A stretch of 64,000 nt of DNA from Paludibacter sp963678465 (GCA_963678465.1 OY782858.1:1-64000); one strand, 5' to 3'; counted from the stretch's first letter, positions 7,480 through 16,976 are shown. Notes: generated from the letters alone by a model not told the origin. Translations and numbers: made by a program.

Positions 7480-8904
7480 TTACATTAACGGACTGAAAAG
7501 TCGTGCCCACGATTCTTTCAGTTTTTGTCGGCGTTTGCGGTTGGTCCATGCCTCAAGCGTTAGTTCGAAGCAGTTTTTCATATCTCTTTCAAACAGATTG
7601 CTAAGCGTTTCGGCAGTTTTGGTATCGTAGATGAATGCATTCACTTCAAAGTTTTGATTAAAACTGCGTTCGTCAAGGTTGGCCGAGCCTACAATAGAAA
7701 TAAATCCATCAATAACAATGGCTTTGCTGTGTAGAAATCCTTTTTTGTATTTGTAAACTTTTATTCCCGCTTCGAGCACTTTGCCGAGATAACTCGAAGT
7801 GCAGGCATCCGAAAGTTTCGAGTCTGAACGCTCAGGAATCATTAATCGTACATCCACGCCACTCATTGCCGACATTTGCATACAAGTGTCGATCACATCG
7901 TTGGGGATGAAGTAGGGCGTATGGATGTAAACATACTTTGTTGCCGACATAATAGCCGATGCAATTCCCTGCATAATTGCTTCCCAATCGGTATCGGGGC
8001 CGCTGCTCACTATTTGTACTATATTTTCTCTGAATTTTCTTGACGTGGGATAATATTTATCGTCATCAATCAATTTGTGTTCTACGAAGTACCAGTCGGT
8101 CAGAAAGAGTTGTTGCAGTCCGTGTACCGCCGGACCCTCGAATCGGACAAATGTGTCGCGCCAATGGCCGAGTGAGTTGCCGAAAAGGTATCGGTCGGCT
8201 ATGTTCAGACCTCCGGTAAACCCTATTTCACCGTCGACAATCAATATCTTTCGGTGATTACGATAGTTGATTTTACTTCGGCCGAACCTGAGTCTTAACG
8301 GCAGAAAAGACCTGATAAATACACCTGCATCGCGCAACGACTGGAGATAAATCCTTGAAAGGAAAATACTTCCCCAAAAATCGTAAATCATTCGTACTCT
8401 TACACCTTCCTGTGCTTTCAGTATAAGTAATTCTCTTAACTCGTTCGAAATTTTATCGTTTCCGAAAATGAAAAATTCAACGTGTATATGATTTTTAGCA
8501 TTCCGGATGGCATCGAACATAGCATGAAAAGTCTTTTTTCCATCCGATAAAATCTCGATTTTATTGTTGGTGTAAGCGGTAGCGTCGCTATTTTTATAAA
8601 GTAATTTAATGAGGTTCAGTTGATTATTGTCAATGATGTTTTCATCAACTTTGCTGATGTCGAACGGATGTTTGAGTCGATTGGTAGGATTACGGATGCT
8701 CTTTTTCGAAATTATTTTCTGCTTTCTTAAATTTTGTCCGAAAATCAGATAGAAAATTAATCCGATAATAGGAAGAAACAATAAAACAAGTACCCAGGAC
8801 AAGGATTTTGTAGGGTTACGGTTTTCGAGCAATAACACAGATATTGTTGAAACAAGCGTATAGGCGTAAAGCGCAATGAATATTATTGTTAAAAGATGAT
8901 CCAT
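7480..8904 (-). CDS. cls: Cardiolipin synthase (phospholipase D superfamily)
   Basis: 474 residues. Two N-terminal membrane helices (about 5-27 and 36-56) are followed by two PLD HKD motifs: NHRKILIVDG at about 216-225 and HSKAIVIDG at about 393-401, each with downstream GG/GSANLDERS features. The enzyme joins phosphatidylglycerol molecules into cardiolipin at the inner membrane. The ATG lies 2 bp after the ribD stop, so the two genes are probably co-transcribed. Confidence 0.92.
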   Translation of the reverse strand: MDHLLTIIFIALYAYTLVSTISVLLLENRNPTKSLSWVLVLLFLPIIGLIFYLIFGQNLRKQKIISKKSIRNPTNRLKHPFDISKVDENIIDNNQLNLIKLLYKNSDATAYTNNKIEILSDGKKTFHAMFDAIRNAKNHIHVEFFIFGNDKISNELRELLILKAQEGVRVRMIYDFWGSIFLSRIYLQSLRDAGVFIRSFLPLRLRFGRSKINYRNHRKILIVDGEIGFTGGLNIADRYLFGNSLGHWRDTFVRFEGPAVHGLQQLFLTDWYFVEHKLIDDDKYYPTSRKFRENIVQIVSSGPDTDWEAIMQGIASAIMSATKYVYIHTPYFIPNDVIDTCMQMSAMSGVDVRLMIPERSDSKLSDACTSSYLGKVLEAGIKVYKYKKGFLHSKAIVIDGFISIVGSANLDERSFNQNFEVNAFIYDTKTAETLSNLFERDMKNCFELTLEAWTNRKRRQKLKESWARLFSPLM

Positions 8905-8906
8905 TG

Positions 8907-10016
8907 TTACACAAACTTTTTGTTATTATTCTTGTAGTTCAGCCATAAATGCCGATGGAAAATTGCTGTTTTACAGGGTTGACAGTTGATGGTTGGAGCT
9001 GCAACGCCTTCGTTTATCATTTGTTCTGAAACCTCGATATTAGCTTCGTCCCACAGCCCCTCATTTATAAAGTTCTGAAGTAGCTGTGCACCGCCTTCTA
9101 CAAGTACAGAACTGATATTGCGTATAAATAATTCGTTTAAAATTGTCCTCAGGCTGTTTTCGTCGAAATTAATATTTATGTATTCGACGTTTGGTTGGCT
9201 GTTATTTTTGGTTTCGGTAAACAGAATGGTTTGTACTTTTCCGTCCAGTATGTTGTAATGACCCGGGACTTTGAGTGTTCTGTCTATTGCTATTCTGATC
9301 GGATTCTTGCCGGCCCAGTTCCTGACGGTAAGTGTTGGATTGTCGAGCAACACAGTATTGGTACTCACCATTATCGACTGATTTTCGGATCGCATTTTAT
9401 GTGTCAGCTGTCGGGTCATTGTATTCGATATCTGAAGCGGCATTTCCGTATTGTCTTTTCTTGCTTTATCGATAAATCCATCGCGGGTTTGTGCCCATTT
9501 AAGCAGAATGTAAGGCCTTTTTTCCAATTGAAAAGTGAAGAAGCGCTTGTTCAACTCGCGACATTCGTCTTCGAGCACGCCCACAACGACTTCGATGCCG
9601 GCAGCCTGAAGTATTTTGATGCCTCGCCCCGAAACTTTTGGGTTGGGGTCGAGTGTTCCTATTACTACACGTTTAATTCCACAACTTACTATTAAATTGG
9701 CGCAGGGAGGCGTTTTGCCATAATGCGAACATGGTTCGAGGTTTACATACAAAGTTGACTGTTGTAGTAGTTCCTGGTTTTTTACCGAATTTATTGCATT
9801 GGGTTCGGCATGTGCCTGCCCGTATTTGTGATGATAACCTTCGCCAATAATTTCATTATTATAAACAATAAGTGCTCCCACCATCGGGTTCGGAGCCACA
9901 TGTCCCTCGCCTTGACGAGCTAAAAATAAACAGCGTTGCATGTAATCCTCCGTCGATCTTGCTGTATGTTTAGTTAAAACTACTTTGCTCTTATTTTCTG
10001 ACATTTTATTTTCCAT
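8907..10016 (-). CDS. ribD: Bifunctional riboflavin biosynthesis deaminase/reductase RibD
   Basis: 369 residues. The N-terminal deaminase has zinc ligands in QAHAEPNAI (about 66-74) and EPCSHYGKTPPC (about 94-105). The C-terminal reductase begins near residue 165 (RPYILLKWAQTRDGF). It deaminates and then reduces the pyrimidine intermediate of riboflavin synthesis in the cytoplasm. It is divergent from prmC and has cls directly downstream. No FMN riboswitch is visible. An alternative start lies at codon 5 (MSENKS). Confidence 0.93.
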   Translation of the reverse strand: MENKMSENKSKVVLTKHTARSTEDYMQRCLFLARQGEGHVAPNPMVGALIVYNNEIIGEGYHHKYGQAHAEPNAINSVKNQELLQQSTLYVNLEPCSHYGKTPPCANLIVSCGIKRVVIGTLDPNPKVSGRGIKILQAAGIEVVVGVLEDECRELNKRFFTFQLEKRPYILLKWAQTRDGFIDKARKDNTEMPLQISNTMTRQLTHKMRSENQSIMVSTNTVLLDNPTLTVRNWAGKNPIRIAIDRTLKVPGHYNILDGKVQTILFTETKNNSQPNVEYININFDENSLRTILNELFIRNISSVLVEGGAQLLQNFINEGLWDEANIEVSEQMINEGVAAPTINCQPCKTAIFHRHLWLNYKNNNKKFV

Positions 10017-10047
10017 ATAGCTTTTGGTTGTTAGTTCGCTTTTTTTC

Positions 10048-10055
10048 TATCTTTG
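10048..10055 (+). promoter_or_regulatory. -7 promoter element for prmC (near-leaderless)
   Basis: TATCTTTG ends only 4 bp before the ATG at 10060. TTG triplets at 10024-10026 and 10028-10030 are possible -33 elements. Transcription would start at or next to the start codon. Confidence 0.6.
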
Positions 10056-10059
10056 TAAT

Positions 10060-10908
10060 ATGCAAAAGTCAATAGAACATATTAAAAAAGAATTAACCGG
10101 CTTGTATCCGGATACAGAAATCAGTAGTTTTACTTATCTGCTTATTGCTTCCATTACCGGATATTCGCGAACGGAAATAATAGTAAACAAATATACAAAT
10201 TTTTCTAATGAACAACGTGATTTGCTGAATAGTTTTATCGAAAAACTTAAAATTTATACACCTATCCAATATGTACTTGGCGAATGCGAATTTATGGGGC
10301 TACAATTTAAAGTGCATCCATCTGTTCTGATTCCTCGTCCCGAAACCGAAGAATTGGTAGAATGGATACTCGAATCGCAAAACAATACAAATTCAGTTTC
10401 GATATTAGACATAGGTACAGGAAGTGGCTGTATCGCTATTTCTTTGAAATGTAAGCTGCCGAAAGCTTTCGTGACTGCTTATGATATTTCGAACGATGCA
10501 TTAGCATTGGCCCGGAAAAATGCAGAAATAAACGAAGTTACGGTTGATTTCAGACAGCAGGATATTCTTCGTCCCGACGACGAGAAAGGCGAATGGGAAA
10601 TTATAGCGAGCAATCCACCTTATATTCCAGATGCTGAAAAAATTGAGATTCAGCCAAATGTGTTGAACTTTGAGCCTCACCTTGCTTTATTTGTCCCCGA
10701 TAACGATCCGCTTTTGTTTTACAGGAAAATTGTTGATTTTGCTGCTCTACATTTAAAAACAGGCGGACAGTTGTTTTTTGAAATACACCGGGATCGTGGG
10801 CAGGAGGTGGTGCAACTGTTAACCGAAGCCGGATTTGCCGAAATTGAATTAAGAAAAGATCTTTCGGGAAACGACAGAATGATAAAAGCCCAAAAAAATC
10901 AAAATTAA
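10060..10908 (+). CDS. prmC: Release factor glutamine N5-methyltransferase PrmC/HemK
   Basis: About 282 residues from ATG 10060 (MQKSIEHIKK). The longer frame upstream overlaps the promoter and is rejected. SAM-binding motif I is ILDIGTGSGCIAISL (about 123-137) and the catalytic NPPY is at about 185-188 (ASNPPYIPD). RPETEELVEW is the usual substrate-side block. It methylates the GGQ glutamine of class I release factors. Confidence 0.93.
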   Translation: MQKSIEHIKKELTGLYPDTEISSFTYLLIASITGYSRTEIIVNKYTNFSNEQRDLLNSFIEKLKIYTPIQYVLGECEFMGLQFKVHPSVLIPRPETEELVEWILESQNNTNSVSILDIGTGSGCIAISLKCKLPKAFVTAYDISNDALALARKNAEINEVTVDFRQQDILRPDDEKGEWEIIASNPPYIPDAEKIEIQPNVLNFEPHLALFVPDNDPLLFYRKIVDFAALHLKTGGQLFFEIHRDRGQEVVQLLTEAGFAEIELRKDLSGNDRMIKAQKNQN

Positions 10909-11028
10909 TACACAAGCGGATTAAACCATTCTGAGTTTCTGTTGTCTAACGACAAAAGGTATTTTTTAGAAATTGATTGTTTTGTGTGAGTGCGGAGAAG
11001 TAAAAATATAAATTAGTAATTGCCTTCT

Positions 11029-11577
11029 ATGAATCAAACCGAAGCCGAATTGCTGCTTGGGCTTAAAAATAAACAAAAAAAAGCATCTGCATTTTCAGAA
11101 ATAGTAAGGTTGTATCAGGAGCGATTGTACTGGCATATTCGCAAAATGGTGCTTTCGCACGACGATGCCAATGATGTGTTGCAAAATACTTTCATTAAGG
11201 CATGGAATGGCCTTGAGGGTTTCCGGGGCGACTCGCAAATTTCAACATGGTTTTACAAAATTGCAACCAACGAAACACTTACATTTCTGGCCAATAAACG
11301 GCAGCGGAATCATACTTCAATGGACGATGAAGAAAGCTTAATGCTGCAAAATCTTCAGTCCGATACCTATTTCGATGGAGATGAAGTGCAGTTGATGTTG
11401 CAGAAAGCAATACTTACTTTGCCCGAAAAACAACGACTTGTGTTCAATATGAAATACTTCGATGATATTACTTATGAACAAATGGAAGCTATACTCGGGA
11501 CATCGGTGGGAGCGCTAAAAGCTTCGTATCATATTGCAGTTAAGAAAATTGAGAAGTATTTTGAACAGAATAGTTAA
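11029..11577 (+). CDS. ECF RNA polymerase sigma factor
   Basis: About 182 residues from ATG 11029; a TTG 9 bp upstream is possible but less likely. Region 2 includes FSEIVRLYQERLYWHIR and DANDVLQNTFIKAW, then STWFYKIATNE. Region 4 includes LPEKQRLVFNMKYFDDITYEQM and GTSVGALKASYHIAVKKI. It is followed by a small membrane protein and a Spy-like secreted protein, repeating the order of the 5201-3786 module on the other strand. Confidence 0.9.
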   Translation: MNQTEAELLLGLKNKQKKASAFSEIVRLYQERLYWHIRKMVLSHDDANDVLQNTFIKAWNGLEGFRGDSQISTWFYKIATNETLTFLANKRQRNHTSMDDEESLMLQNLQSDTYFDGDEVQLMLQKAILTLPEKQRLVFNMKYFDDITYEQMEAILGTSVGALKASYHIAVKKIEKYFEQNS

Positions 11578-11655
11578 ATTGTAAAGATGCTTAAAACAAA
11601 TAAAATCAAAACAAAATTAAACTTTCGGGATTCATTTTAGTCAATAAAGTAAGTT

Positions 11656-11973
11656 ATGGAAAACAAAAAACACATATCATTTGATCAGGCCGGAAACAAA
11701 CTGCCATTTACAGTTCCTGAAGATTATTTTGAAAAATTTGCACTGAATATGGATGCTCAGATAGTCGTAAAGCAAGTGCCGGTATTTCATTTTATGAGGC
11801 CGTGGATGTATGCGGCGGCTATGTTGCTGGGTGTTCTTTTTATCGGAAAGGGTACTTATAATGCTTATCAAAACCAGCAGTTGTCAAATGCTGAAAACTA
11901 CGAATTGTATGTTCTGTCTCAGGTCGACGAAGATGATATTATCAATTATTATCTGTCCGAAGAAACGAACTGA
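11656..11973 (+). CDS. Small membrane protein, candidate anti-sigma factor
   Basis: 105 residues: a cytoplasmic N-terminal part with LPFTVPEDYFEKF (a motif common in Bacteroidota sigma-linked membrane proteins), one membrane helix at about 48-66, and an acidic outer tail (QVDEDDIINYYLSEE). No zinc-binding motif is seen. Position directly after an ECF sigma gene suggests an anti-sigma role, unproven. It is 25 bp before the Spy-like gene. Confidence 0.6.
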   Translation: MENKKHISFDQAGNKLPFTVPEDYFEKFALNMDAQIVVKQVPVFHFMRPWMYAAAMLLGVLFIGKGTYNAYQNQQLSNAENYELYVLSQVDEDDIINYYLSEETN

Positions 11974-11998
11974 TAATTTAACTAATAAAGATAGAAAT

Positions 11999-12454
11999 AT
12001 GAGGAAATATTTAATTGTAGCATTATTGATTTTGAACCTGGGACTACAGGCTCAGGATTTCAAAAATCATCCAAATGTAGCTGATATTCATGCGCGTAAA
12101 TGGGAATATATAGTAGAGCGGGCTAAACTTACACCGCAACAAGCCGAAAAAATCGAGCCTGTTTTTATGGAGTATGAAGAAGCGTTGTGGAAATTGTCGG
12201 AGCAAATGAGAGATGCTTTTAAAAAATTCAGAGATGAAAAAAGATCGAAAAATAAGCCCGATTACGAAGAACTCAACAAGCGATTTATTGCGCTCGATAT
12301 TGAAAAAGCACAATTGCAAAAAAATTATTATTTGAAATTAAAAAAATCATTGAACGACGAAACCATATTTAATTACTTCGGTGCAGAACGTTCATTCAGA
12401 AAGGAATTGATAAAAGATTGGCCCGGAAATCGCCGGATGCCGGGGCGTCAATAA
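11999..12454 (+). CDS. Spy-like secreted helical protein
   Basis: 151 residues from ATG 11999, which begins a clear signal peptide (MRKYLIVALLILNLGLQAQ). The longer frame upstream overlaps the previous gene and is rejected. The mature protein is highly charged and helical, with KLTPQQAEKIEPVF at about 42-55 as an LTxxQ-type block. It is probably periplasmic, in the Spy/CpxP-like group, and linked to the upstream sigma and anti-sigma pair. Confidence 0.65.
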   Translation: MRKYLIVALLILNLGLQAQDFKNHPNVADIHARKWEYIVERAKLTPQQAEKIEPVFMEYEEALWKLSEQMRDAFKKFRDEKRSKNKPDYEELNKRFIALDIEKAQLQKNYYLKLKKSLNDETIFNYFGAERSFRKELIKDWPGNRRMPGRQ

Positions 12455-12497
12455 TCCACAAAGGCGTGCAGAACCACGGTTTTTTATCTCAAAAGCT

Positions 12498-12527
12498 TTG
12501 GTTTAAATCAAAATTATACTATCTTTG
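12498..12527 (+). promoter_or_regulatory. Promoter of tRNA-Cys
   Basis: TTG at 12498-12500, a 19-bp spacer and TATCTTTG at 12520-12527 form a textbook Bacteroidota promoter, 15 bp before the tRNA. Confidence 0.75.
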
Positions 12528-12542
12528 CAGACCGAAAAATAA

Positions 12543-12613
12543 GGTTCGTTGGCCGAGTGGCTAGGCGCCGGTCTGCAAAACCGTTTACGGCGGTTCGAAT
12601 CCGCCACGAACCT
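12543..12613 (+). tRNA. tRNA-Cys (anticodon GCA)
   Basis: A 71-nt cloverleaf with acceptor GGTTCGT/ACGAACC, anticodon loop CTGCAAA (GCA), T arm GGCGG-TTCGAAT-CCGCC and discriminator T. CCA is not encoded. Confidence 0.95.
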
Positions 12614-12619
12614 CATCAG

Positions 12620-12668
12620 AAACCTTCTTAGCTTAGTTCAACCGACAGCTGAGAAGGTTTTGTTTTTT
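12620..12668 (+). terminator. Terminator after tRNA-Cys
   Basis: A 14-bp stem with one G-U pair (AAACCTTCTTAGCT at 12620-12633, AGCTGAGAAGGTTT at 12647-12660) followed by TGTTTTTT. Confidence 0.85.
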
Positions 12669-12735
12669 CAATCGTTTGCATAGATTTTTTATATCATGTA
12701 TCTGCTTTCTCCGGATGATCTGATTTATGTTTTTG

Positions 12736-12743
12736 TAAGTTTG
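12736..12743 (+). promoter_or_regulatory. Candidate -7 element for malQ
   Basis: TAAGTTTG matches TAnnTTTG and lies 24 bp before the malQ ATG. No clear -33 TTG is seen at the right spacing. Confidence 0.4.
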
Positions 12744-12767
12744 TAGAAAGTAATAATTGACACTTAT

Positions 12768-15452
12768 ATGAATATACGGTTCACGGTTCACTATAAAACG
12801 CAATGGGGTCAAACACTACACCTTTTGCTGACTACTTCTTCAATCGATGGTTTAGAACAACAACAGGATTACAGCATGCGCTGTAACGAAAAATCAGAAT
12901 GGTCGGTGTTGGCCGAAGTCGCTCATGAGTTCGATGTTATTAGTTACAGGTATGTGGTGTATGACCAGGAGGCCAGTCGTAATTTCGAATATGGCGATAA
13001 AAGAATGCTCCGGTTACCTGAAAATAAGCAAACAATGCATGTTTTCGATAACTGGCGCGGACCTTACGGTGATAGCCCGTTCTCGACAAGTATTTTTTCT
13101 GATTGTTTTTTTAAACGATTGCCTGTCGAAAAACCAATATTCAATTCCAATGGAAATATTCAGCTTCGATTGAATTGTTCTCAGATGGAATCCGATCGTC
13201 ATTTTGCTATCGTAGGAAATCAACCCGTAATTGGGAATTGGGATGTTTCAAAAAAAGTAAGGCTCGATGAATCGGAATTTCCTTTCTGGAGCATAGTGCT
13301 TGATACCAACGATATAAAATTTCCGCTCGAATACAAATACCTGATTGTGGATACTAAAACCGATGAAGTGCTGGCTTGGGGTGGAGGTCCTAACAGGGTG
13401 TTGAAAATGGCCGATCCGCAAATGCTTACAATTATGAATGATGAGCATTTTTTACGTACAATTCCTTCGTGGAAAGGTGCCGGAGTGGCAATTCCTGTTT
13501 TTTCGCTGAGGAGCAAAAAAGGTTTTGGCATTGGTGAATTCGACGATTTAAAATTGATGATCGATTGGGCAAAAAAAACAGGTCAGCAAATTATTCAAAC
13601 CCTTCCTATCAACGATACCATTCTGTATCATACCAATTACGATTCGTATCCTTATAATGCAGTGTCGGTTTATGCCTTGCACCCGGTTTATCTGCATGTC
13701 GAAAAAGTAGGTAAAATAAAAGATAAAGAAAGAAAAGCCTACTACGAAGCCCGAAAAGCAGAATTAAATGCAAAAACATTCTCCGATTATCAAAATGTGA
13801 TGAATGTTAAATGGGAGTATTTCAAAGAAGTTTATCCTACCGAAAGCAAAGCGGTGTTTGAATCGACCGGATATAAAGCATTTTTCGAATTGAATCAGCA
13901 ATGGTTGGTGCCTTATGCTGCATTTTCGTATTTGCGCGATTTGTATAAAACGCCTGAGTTTGGAAAGTGGCCTGTTTATAGCAATTATAACGAAAACGAA
14001 ATAAAAGCGCTGGTTGATCCCGTTTCCGGCCATTTTGATGAAATTGCTATTTATTATTTTCTTCAATATCATTTACATCTTCAGCTGTCCGAAGTCCATG
14101 AATACGCCCGAGCCAACGGAATTGCAATAAAGGGCGATATTCCTATCGGAGTGAGTCCCCGTAGTGTTGACGCTTGGGTCGATCCTGAACTCTTCAATTC
14201 GAATGTACAGGCCGGTGCTCCACCCGATGACTTTTCGGCGACGGGCCAGAACTGGGGTTTTCCTACTTATAACTGGGAATTGATGGCAAAAGATGGTTAT
14301 CAGTGGTGGCGAAAACGTTTTCAAAAATTAGCGGAATATTTCGATGCTTATCGTATTGATCATATCCTCGGTTTTTTTAGAATTTGGGAGATTCCGGTAA
14401 ATGATGTGTGGGGATTGACCGGTAGTTTCAATCCGGCATTGCCATTTTCGAAAGCCGAGCTTGAGTCTCGTGGCTTGTGGTGGGACGAAAATCGTTACCT
14501 GAAACCTTATATGAGGGAACATGTGCTTTATGCTATTTTTGGAAAATATACCGACGATGTGATTCGCGAGTACTTGTTGCCAGATGGTTGGCAGAATTAT
14601 AAATTCAAACCCGAATTTGATACCCAAAAGAAAATCGAATCACATTTTGCAATGTTGGGGTATAATTTCGGAAATAAAGAAGTGCTTATCAGAGATGGTT
14701 TGTATATGCTTCATTGCGAGGTGATTTTTTTGAGAGACTTGCGTGAACCGGAAAAATTCCATCCTCGTATCTCGATGCATAATTCAGCTACATTCCGCGA
14801 TTTGAACGATGATACAAGACGATTGCTCGATAAAATTTATGTCGATTATTTCTACCATCGTCACAATGAGTTTTGGAAACAGCAGGCAATGAAAAAATTA
14901 CCTGCTTTGATTTCGGCAACAAATATGCTGGTTTGTGGTGAGGATTTAGGAATGGTGCCCGATTCGGTGCCTGATGTAATGAATGCGCTTGAAATTCTGA
15001 GCCTCGAAATTCAACGAATGCCCAAAAAGCCGAATGCCGAGTTTGCAATGCCTTCCGAAGCGCCGTACCGGTCAGTGTGCACAACATCTACTCACGATAT
15101 GAATCCAATCAGGGCATGGTGGGAAGAGGATGCAACGCTTACACAGCGGTTTTATAACCGGGCCTTAGGTTTTCAGGGACCTGCACCCGCGAAGTGCGAA
15201 CAATGGATTGCCGAAAAGATCATAGAACAACATTTGGCGTCGGAAGCTATGTGGATTATTCTTCCATGGCAGGACTGGATGGCGCTCGAAACCAAATTGT
15301 GTCTCGAACATCCCTTTGCTGAACGGATTAATGTGCCCAGCAATCCTCGAAATTTTTGGTGCTACAGAATGCATATAAGTCTCGAAAAGTTGAACAAAGA
15401 AGATAAATTGAATTCACGAATTGCCGAACTGATTTCCACATCGGGAAGATAG
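12768..15452 (+). CDS. malQ: 4-alpha-glucanotransferase with N-terminal CBM20 domains
   Basis: 894 residues. Two CBM20-like starch-binding domains (about 1-110 and 125-230; note FAIVGNQPVIGNWD) precede a GH77 barrel. Catalytic blocks are AYRIDHILGFFRIWE (Asp, about 527), VCGEDLGMV (Glu, about 725) and STHDMNPIR (Asp, about 776). The enzyme moves alpha-1,4-glucan segments in cytoplasmic glycogen or maltodextrin metabolism. The CBM20-bearing form is usual in Bacteroidota and plants. It is a single gene, not an operon with other starch genes here. Confidence 0.93.
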   Translation: MNIRFTVHYKTQWGQTLHLLLTTSSIDGLEQQQDYSMRCNEKSEWSVLAEVAHEFDVISYRYVVYDQEASRNFEYGDKRMLRLPENKQTMHVFDNWRGPYGDSPFSTSIFSDCFFKRLPVEKPIFNSNGNIQLRLNCSQMESDRHFAIVGNQPVIGNWDVSKKVRLDESEFPFWSIVLDTNDIKFPLEYKYLIVDTKTDEVLAWGGGPNRVLKMADPQMLTIMNDEHFLRTIPSWKGAGVAIPVFSLRSKKGFGIGEFDDLKLMIDWAKKTGQQIIQTLPINDTILYHTNYDSYPYNAVSVYALHPVYLHVEKVGKIKDKERKAYYEARKAELNAKTFSDYQNVMNVKWEYFKEVYPTESKAVFESTGYKAFFELNQQWLVPYAAFSYLRDLYKTPEFGKWPVYSNYNENEIKALVDPVSGHFDEIAIYYFLQYHLHLQLSEVHEYARANGIAIKGDIPIGVSPRSVDAWVDPELFNSNVQAGAPPDDFSATGQNWGFPTYNWELMAKDGYQWWRKRFQKLAEYFDAYRIDHILGFFRIWEIPVNDVWGLTGSFNPALPFSKAELESRGLWWDENRYLKPYMREHVLYAIFGKYTDDVIREYLLPDGWQNYKFKPEFDTQKKIESHFAMLGYNFGNKEVLIRDGLYMLHCEVIFLRDLREPEKFHPRISMHNSATFRDLNDDTRRLLDKIYVDYFYHRHNEFWKQQAMKKLPALISATNMLVCGEDLGMVPDSVPDVMNALEILSLEIQRMPKKPNAEFAMPSEAPYRSVCTTSTHDMNPIRAWWEEDATLTQRFYNRALGFQGPAPAKCEQWIAEKIIEQHLASEAMWIILPWQDWMALETKLCLEHPFAERINVPSNPRNFWCYRMHISLEKLNKEDKLNSRIAELISTSGR

Positions 15453-15514
15453 ATAGAGTCTGTAATGAATCAATATAAAGATACAAAGTTTTTTAAATTT
15501 TCAAACATAACAAA

Positions 15515-16681
15515 ATGAGTGATCAACGCTACAATCTGCGAGGTGTTTCAGCATCGAAAGAAGATGTTCATAACGCGATAAAGAATATCGATAAAGGACT
15601 TTTCCCGAAAGCTTTTTGTAAAATAATTCCCGATTTTCTTGCTAACGACCCGGAGTATTGTAACATTATGCATGCCGATGGAGCAGGTACGAAATCAGCG
15701 CTGGCTTATGTTTACTGGCGCGAGACAGGGGACTTGTCGGTTTGGAAGGGTATTGCCCAGGATGCACTCATTATGAATATTGACGATTTGTTATGTGTGG
15801 GAGCTACAGATAATATCCTGCTGTCATCCACGATTGGGCGGAATAAAAATAAAATTACAGGAGAGGTTATTTCGGCTATTATAAACGGAACAAATGAGCT
15901 TGTAGATGAATTGGCCGCAATGGGAGTGAATATCTATCCTACAGGTGGCGAAACTGCTGATGTTGGAGATTTGGTGCGCACGGTGATTGTTGACAGTACC
16001 GTAACCTGTCGTATGAAGCGCTCCGATGTAATTGATAATGCCAATATCTGTCCGGGTGATGTGATTGTTGGACTTTCGTCGAGTGGGCGGGCTACTTACG
16101 AAAAAGAATATAATGGTGGTATGGGCAGTAACGGGCTTACTTCGGCCCGTCACGATGTTTTTGCCAGTTATCTTGCCGATTTGTATCCCGAAAGTTTCAA
16201 CCCCGATATTCCAAAGGATTTGGCTTATTCTGGCTCCTGCCGACTAACTGATCAGATTCAGGATCTGGGTATCGATGCCGGAAAGCTTGTGCTTTCGCCT
16301 ACCCGTACTTATGCGCCTGTTGTGAAAAAATTACTTGAAGAACTCCGACCTAACATACATGGTATGGTACATTGTTCGGGGGGCGCTCAAACTAAAATTC
16401 TACATTTTATCGACAATCTCAAGGTTGTTAAGAATAATATGTTTCCCGTTCCGCCGCTTTTTAAGTTGATTCAGAAAGAATCGGGGACGGATTGGAAGGA
16501 AATGTACAAAGTGTTTAATATGGGGCATCGGCTAGAAGTTTATTTGCCGATGGAGTTTGCTTCAAAAGTGATTGAAATAGCAGGATATTTCGGCATCGAT
16601 GCACAAATCGTTGGACATTGCGAGCGTTCGGACAATAAAGAACTCCTTATCGAAAGCGAATTTGGTTCGTTTGAGTACTGA
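15515..16681 (+). CDS. purM: Phosphoribosylformylglycinamidine cyclo-ligase (AIR synthase)
   Basis: 388 residues, a PurM-fold ATP enzyme. Key blocks are MHADGAGTKSALAY (about 52-65), IMNIDDLLCVGA (about 88-99), GGETADVGDLV (about 143-153) and a GLSSSGRATYEKE loop (about 187-199). It closes the imidazole ring in purine synthesis. The N-terminal form starting RYNLRGVSASKEDVHNAI is typical of Bacteroidota. It stands alone, 62 bp after malQ. Confidence 0.9.
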   Translation: MSDQRYNLRGVSASKEDVHNAIKNIDKGLFPKAFCKIIPDFLANDPEYCNIMHADGAGTKSALAYVYWRETGDLSVWKGIAQDALIMNIDDLLCVGATDNILLSSTIGRNKNKITGEVISAIINGTNELVDELAAMGVNIYPTGGETADVGDLVRTVIVDSTVTCRMKRSDVIDNANICPGDVIVGLSSSGRATYEKEYNGGMGSNGLTSARHDVFASYLADLYPESFNPDIPKDLAYSGSCRLTDQIQDLGIDAGKLVLSPTRTYAPVVKKLLEELRPNIHGMVHCSGGAQTKILHFIDNLKVVKNNMFPVPPLFKLIQKESGTDWKEMYKVFNMGHRLEVYLPMEFASKVIEIAGYFGIDAQIVGHCERSDNKELLIESEFGSFEY

Positions 16682-16791
16682 TTTGCTTCGAAAATGAATG
16701 AATAATATTTATATGAAATTTGTTCGGTTCTGTTAATAAGAGAGTTAATCTGAAACTTGAAAAAATAGCTCAAAAAAGTGAATTCTATATT

Positions 16792-16820
16792 TTGAGATAT
16801 GAAAAAAAGCAGTATCTTTG
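16792..16820 (+). promoter_or_regulatory. Promoter of the tRNA-Val pair
   Basis: TTG at 16792-16794, an 18-bp spacer and TATCTTTG at 16813-16820, 42 bp before the first tRNA-Val. Confidence 0.7.
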
Positions 16821-16862
16821 CAACACTTTTGGAGAAAGGTATTACAATCCGAATGCAAATTC

Positions 16863-16937
16863 GGGCGTTTAGCTCAGCTGGTTCAGAGCATCTGCCTTAC
16901 AAGCAGAGGGTCGGCGGTTCGAATCCGTCAACGCCCA
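16863..16937 (+). tRNA. tRNA-Val (anticodon TAC), copy 1
   Basis: Acceptor GGGCGTT/AACGCCC, anticodon arm TCTGC-CTTACAA-GCAGA (TAC), T arm TCGGCGG-TTCGAATCC and discriminator A. The sequence is identical to copy 2. Confidence 0.95.
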
Positions 16938-16976
16938 CTTTTAAATTTGGTATCTTATAAAAAAAACACACATTTC

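Noticed and set aside
9195..9695. A 166-codon plus-strand frame
   Set aside because: It lies antisense inside ribD, whose conserved motifs are clear.
9950..10060. FMN riboswitch upstream of ribD
   Set aside because: The 5' region is only about 40 bp before the divergent prmC gene, too short for the element, and no conserved motif is seen.
11810..11998. A 63-codon extension of the Spy-like gene
   Set aside because: It overlaps the anti-sigma candidate in another frame, and a signal peptide starts at 11999.
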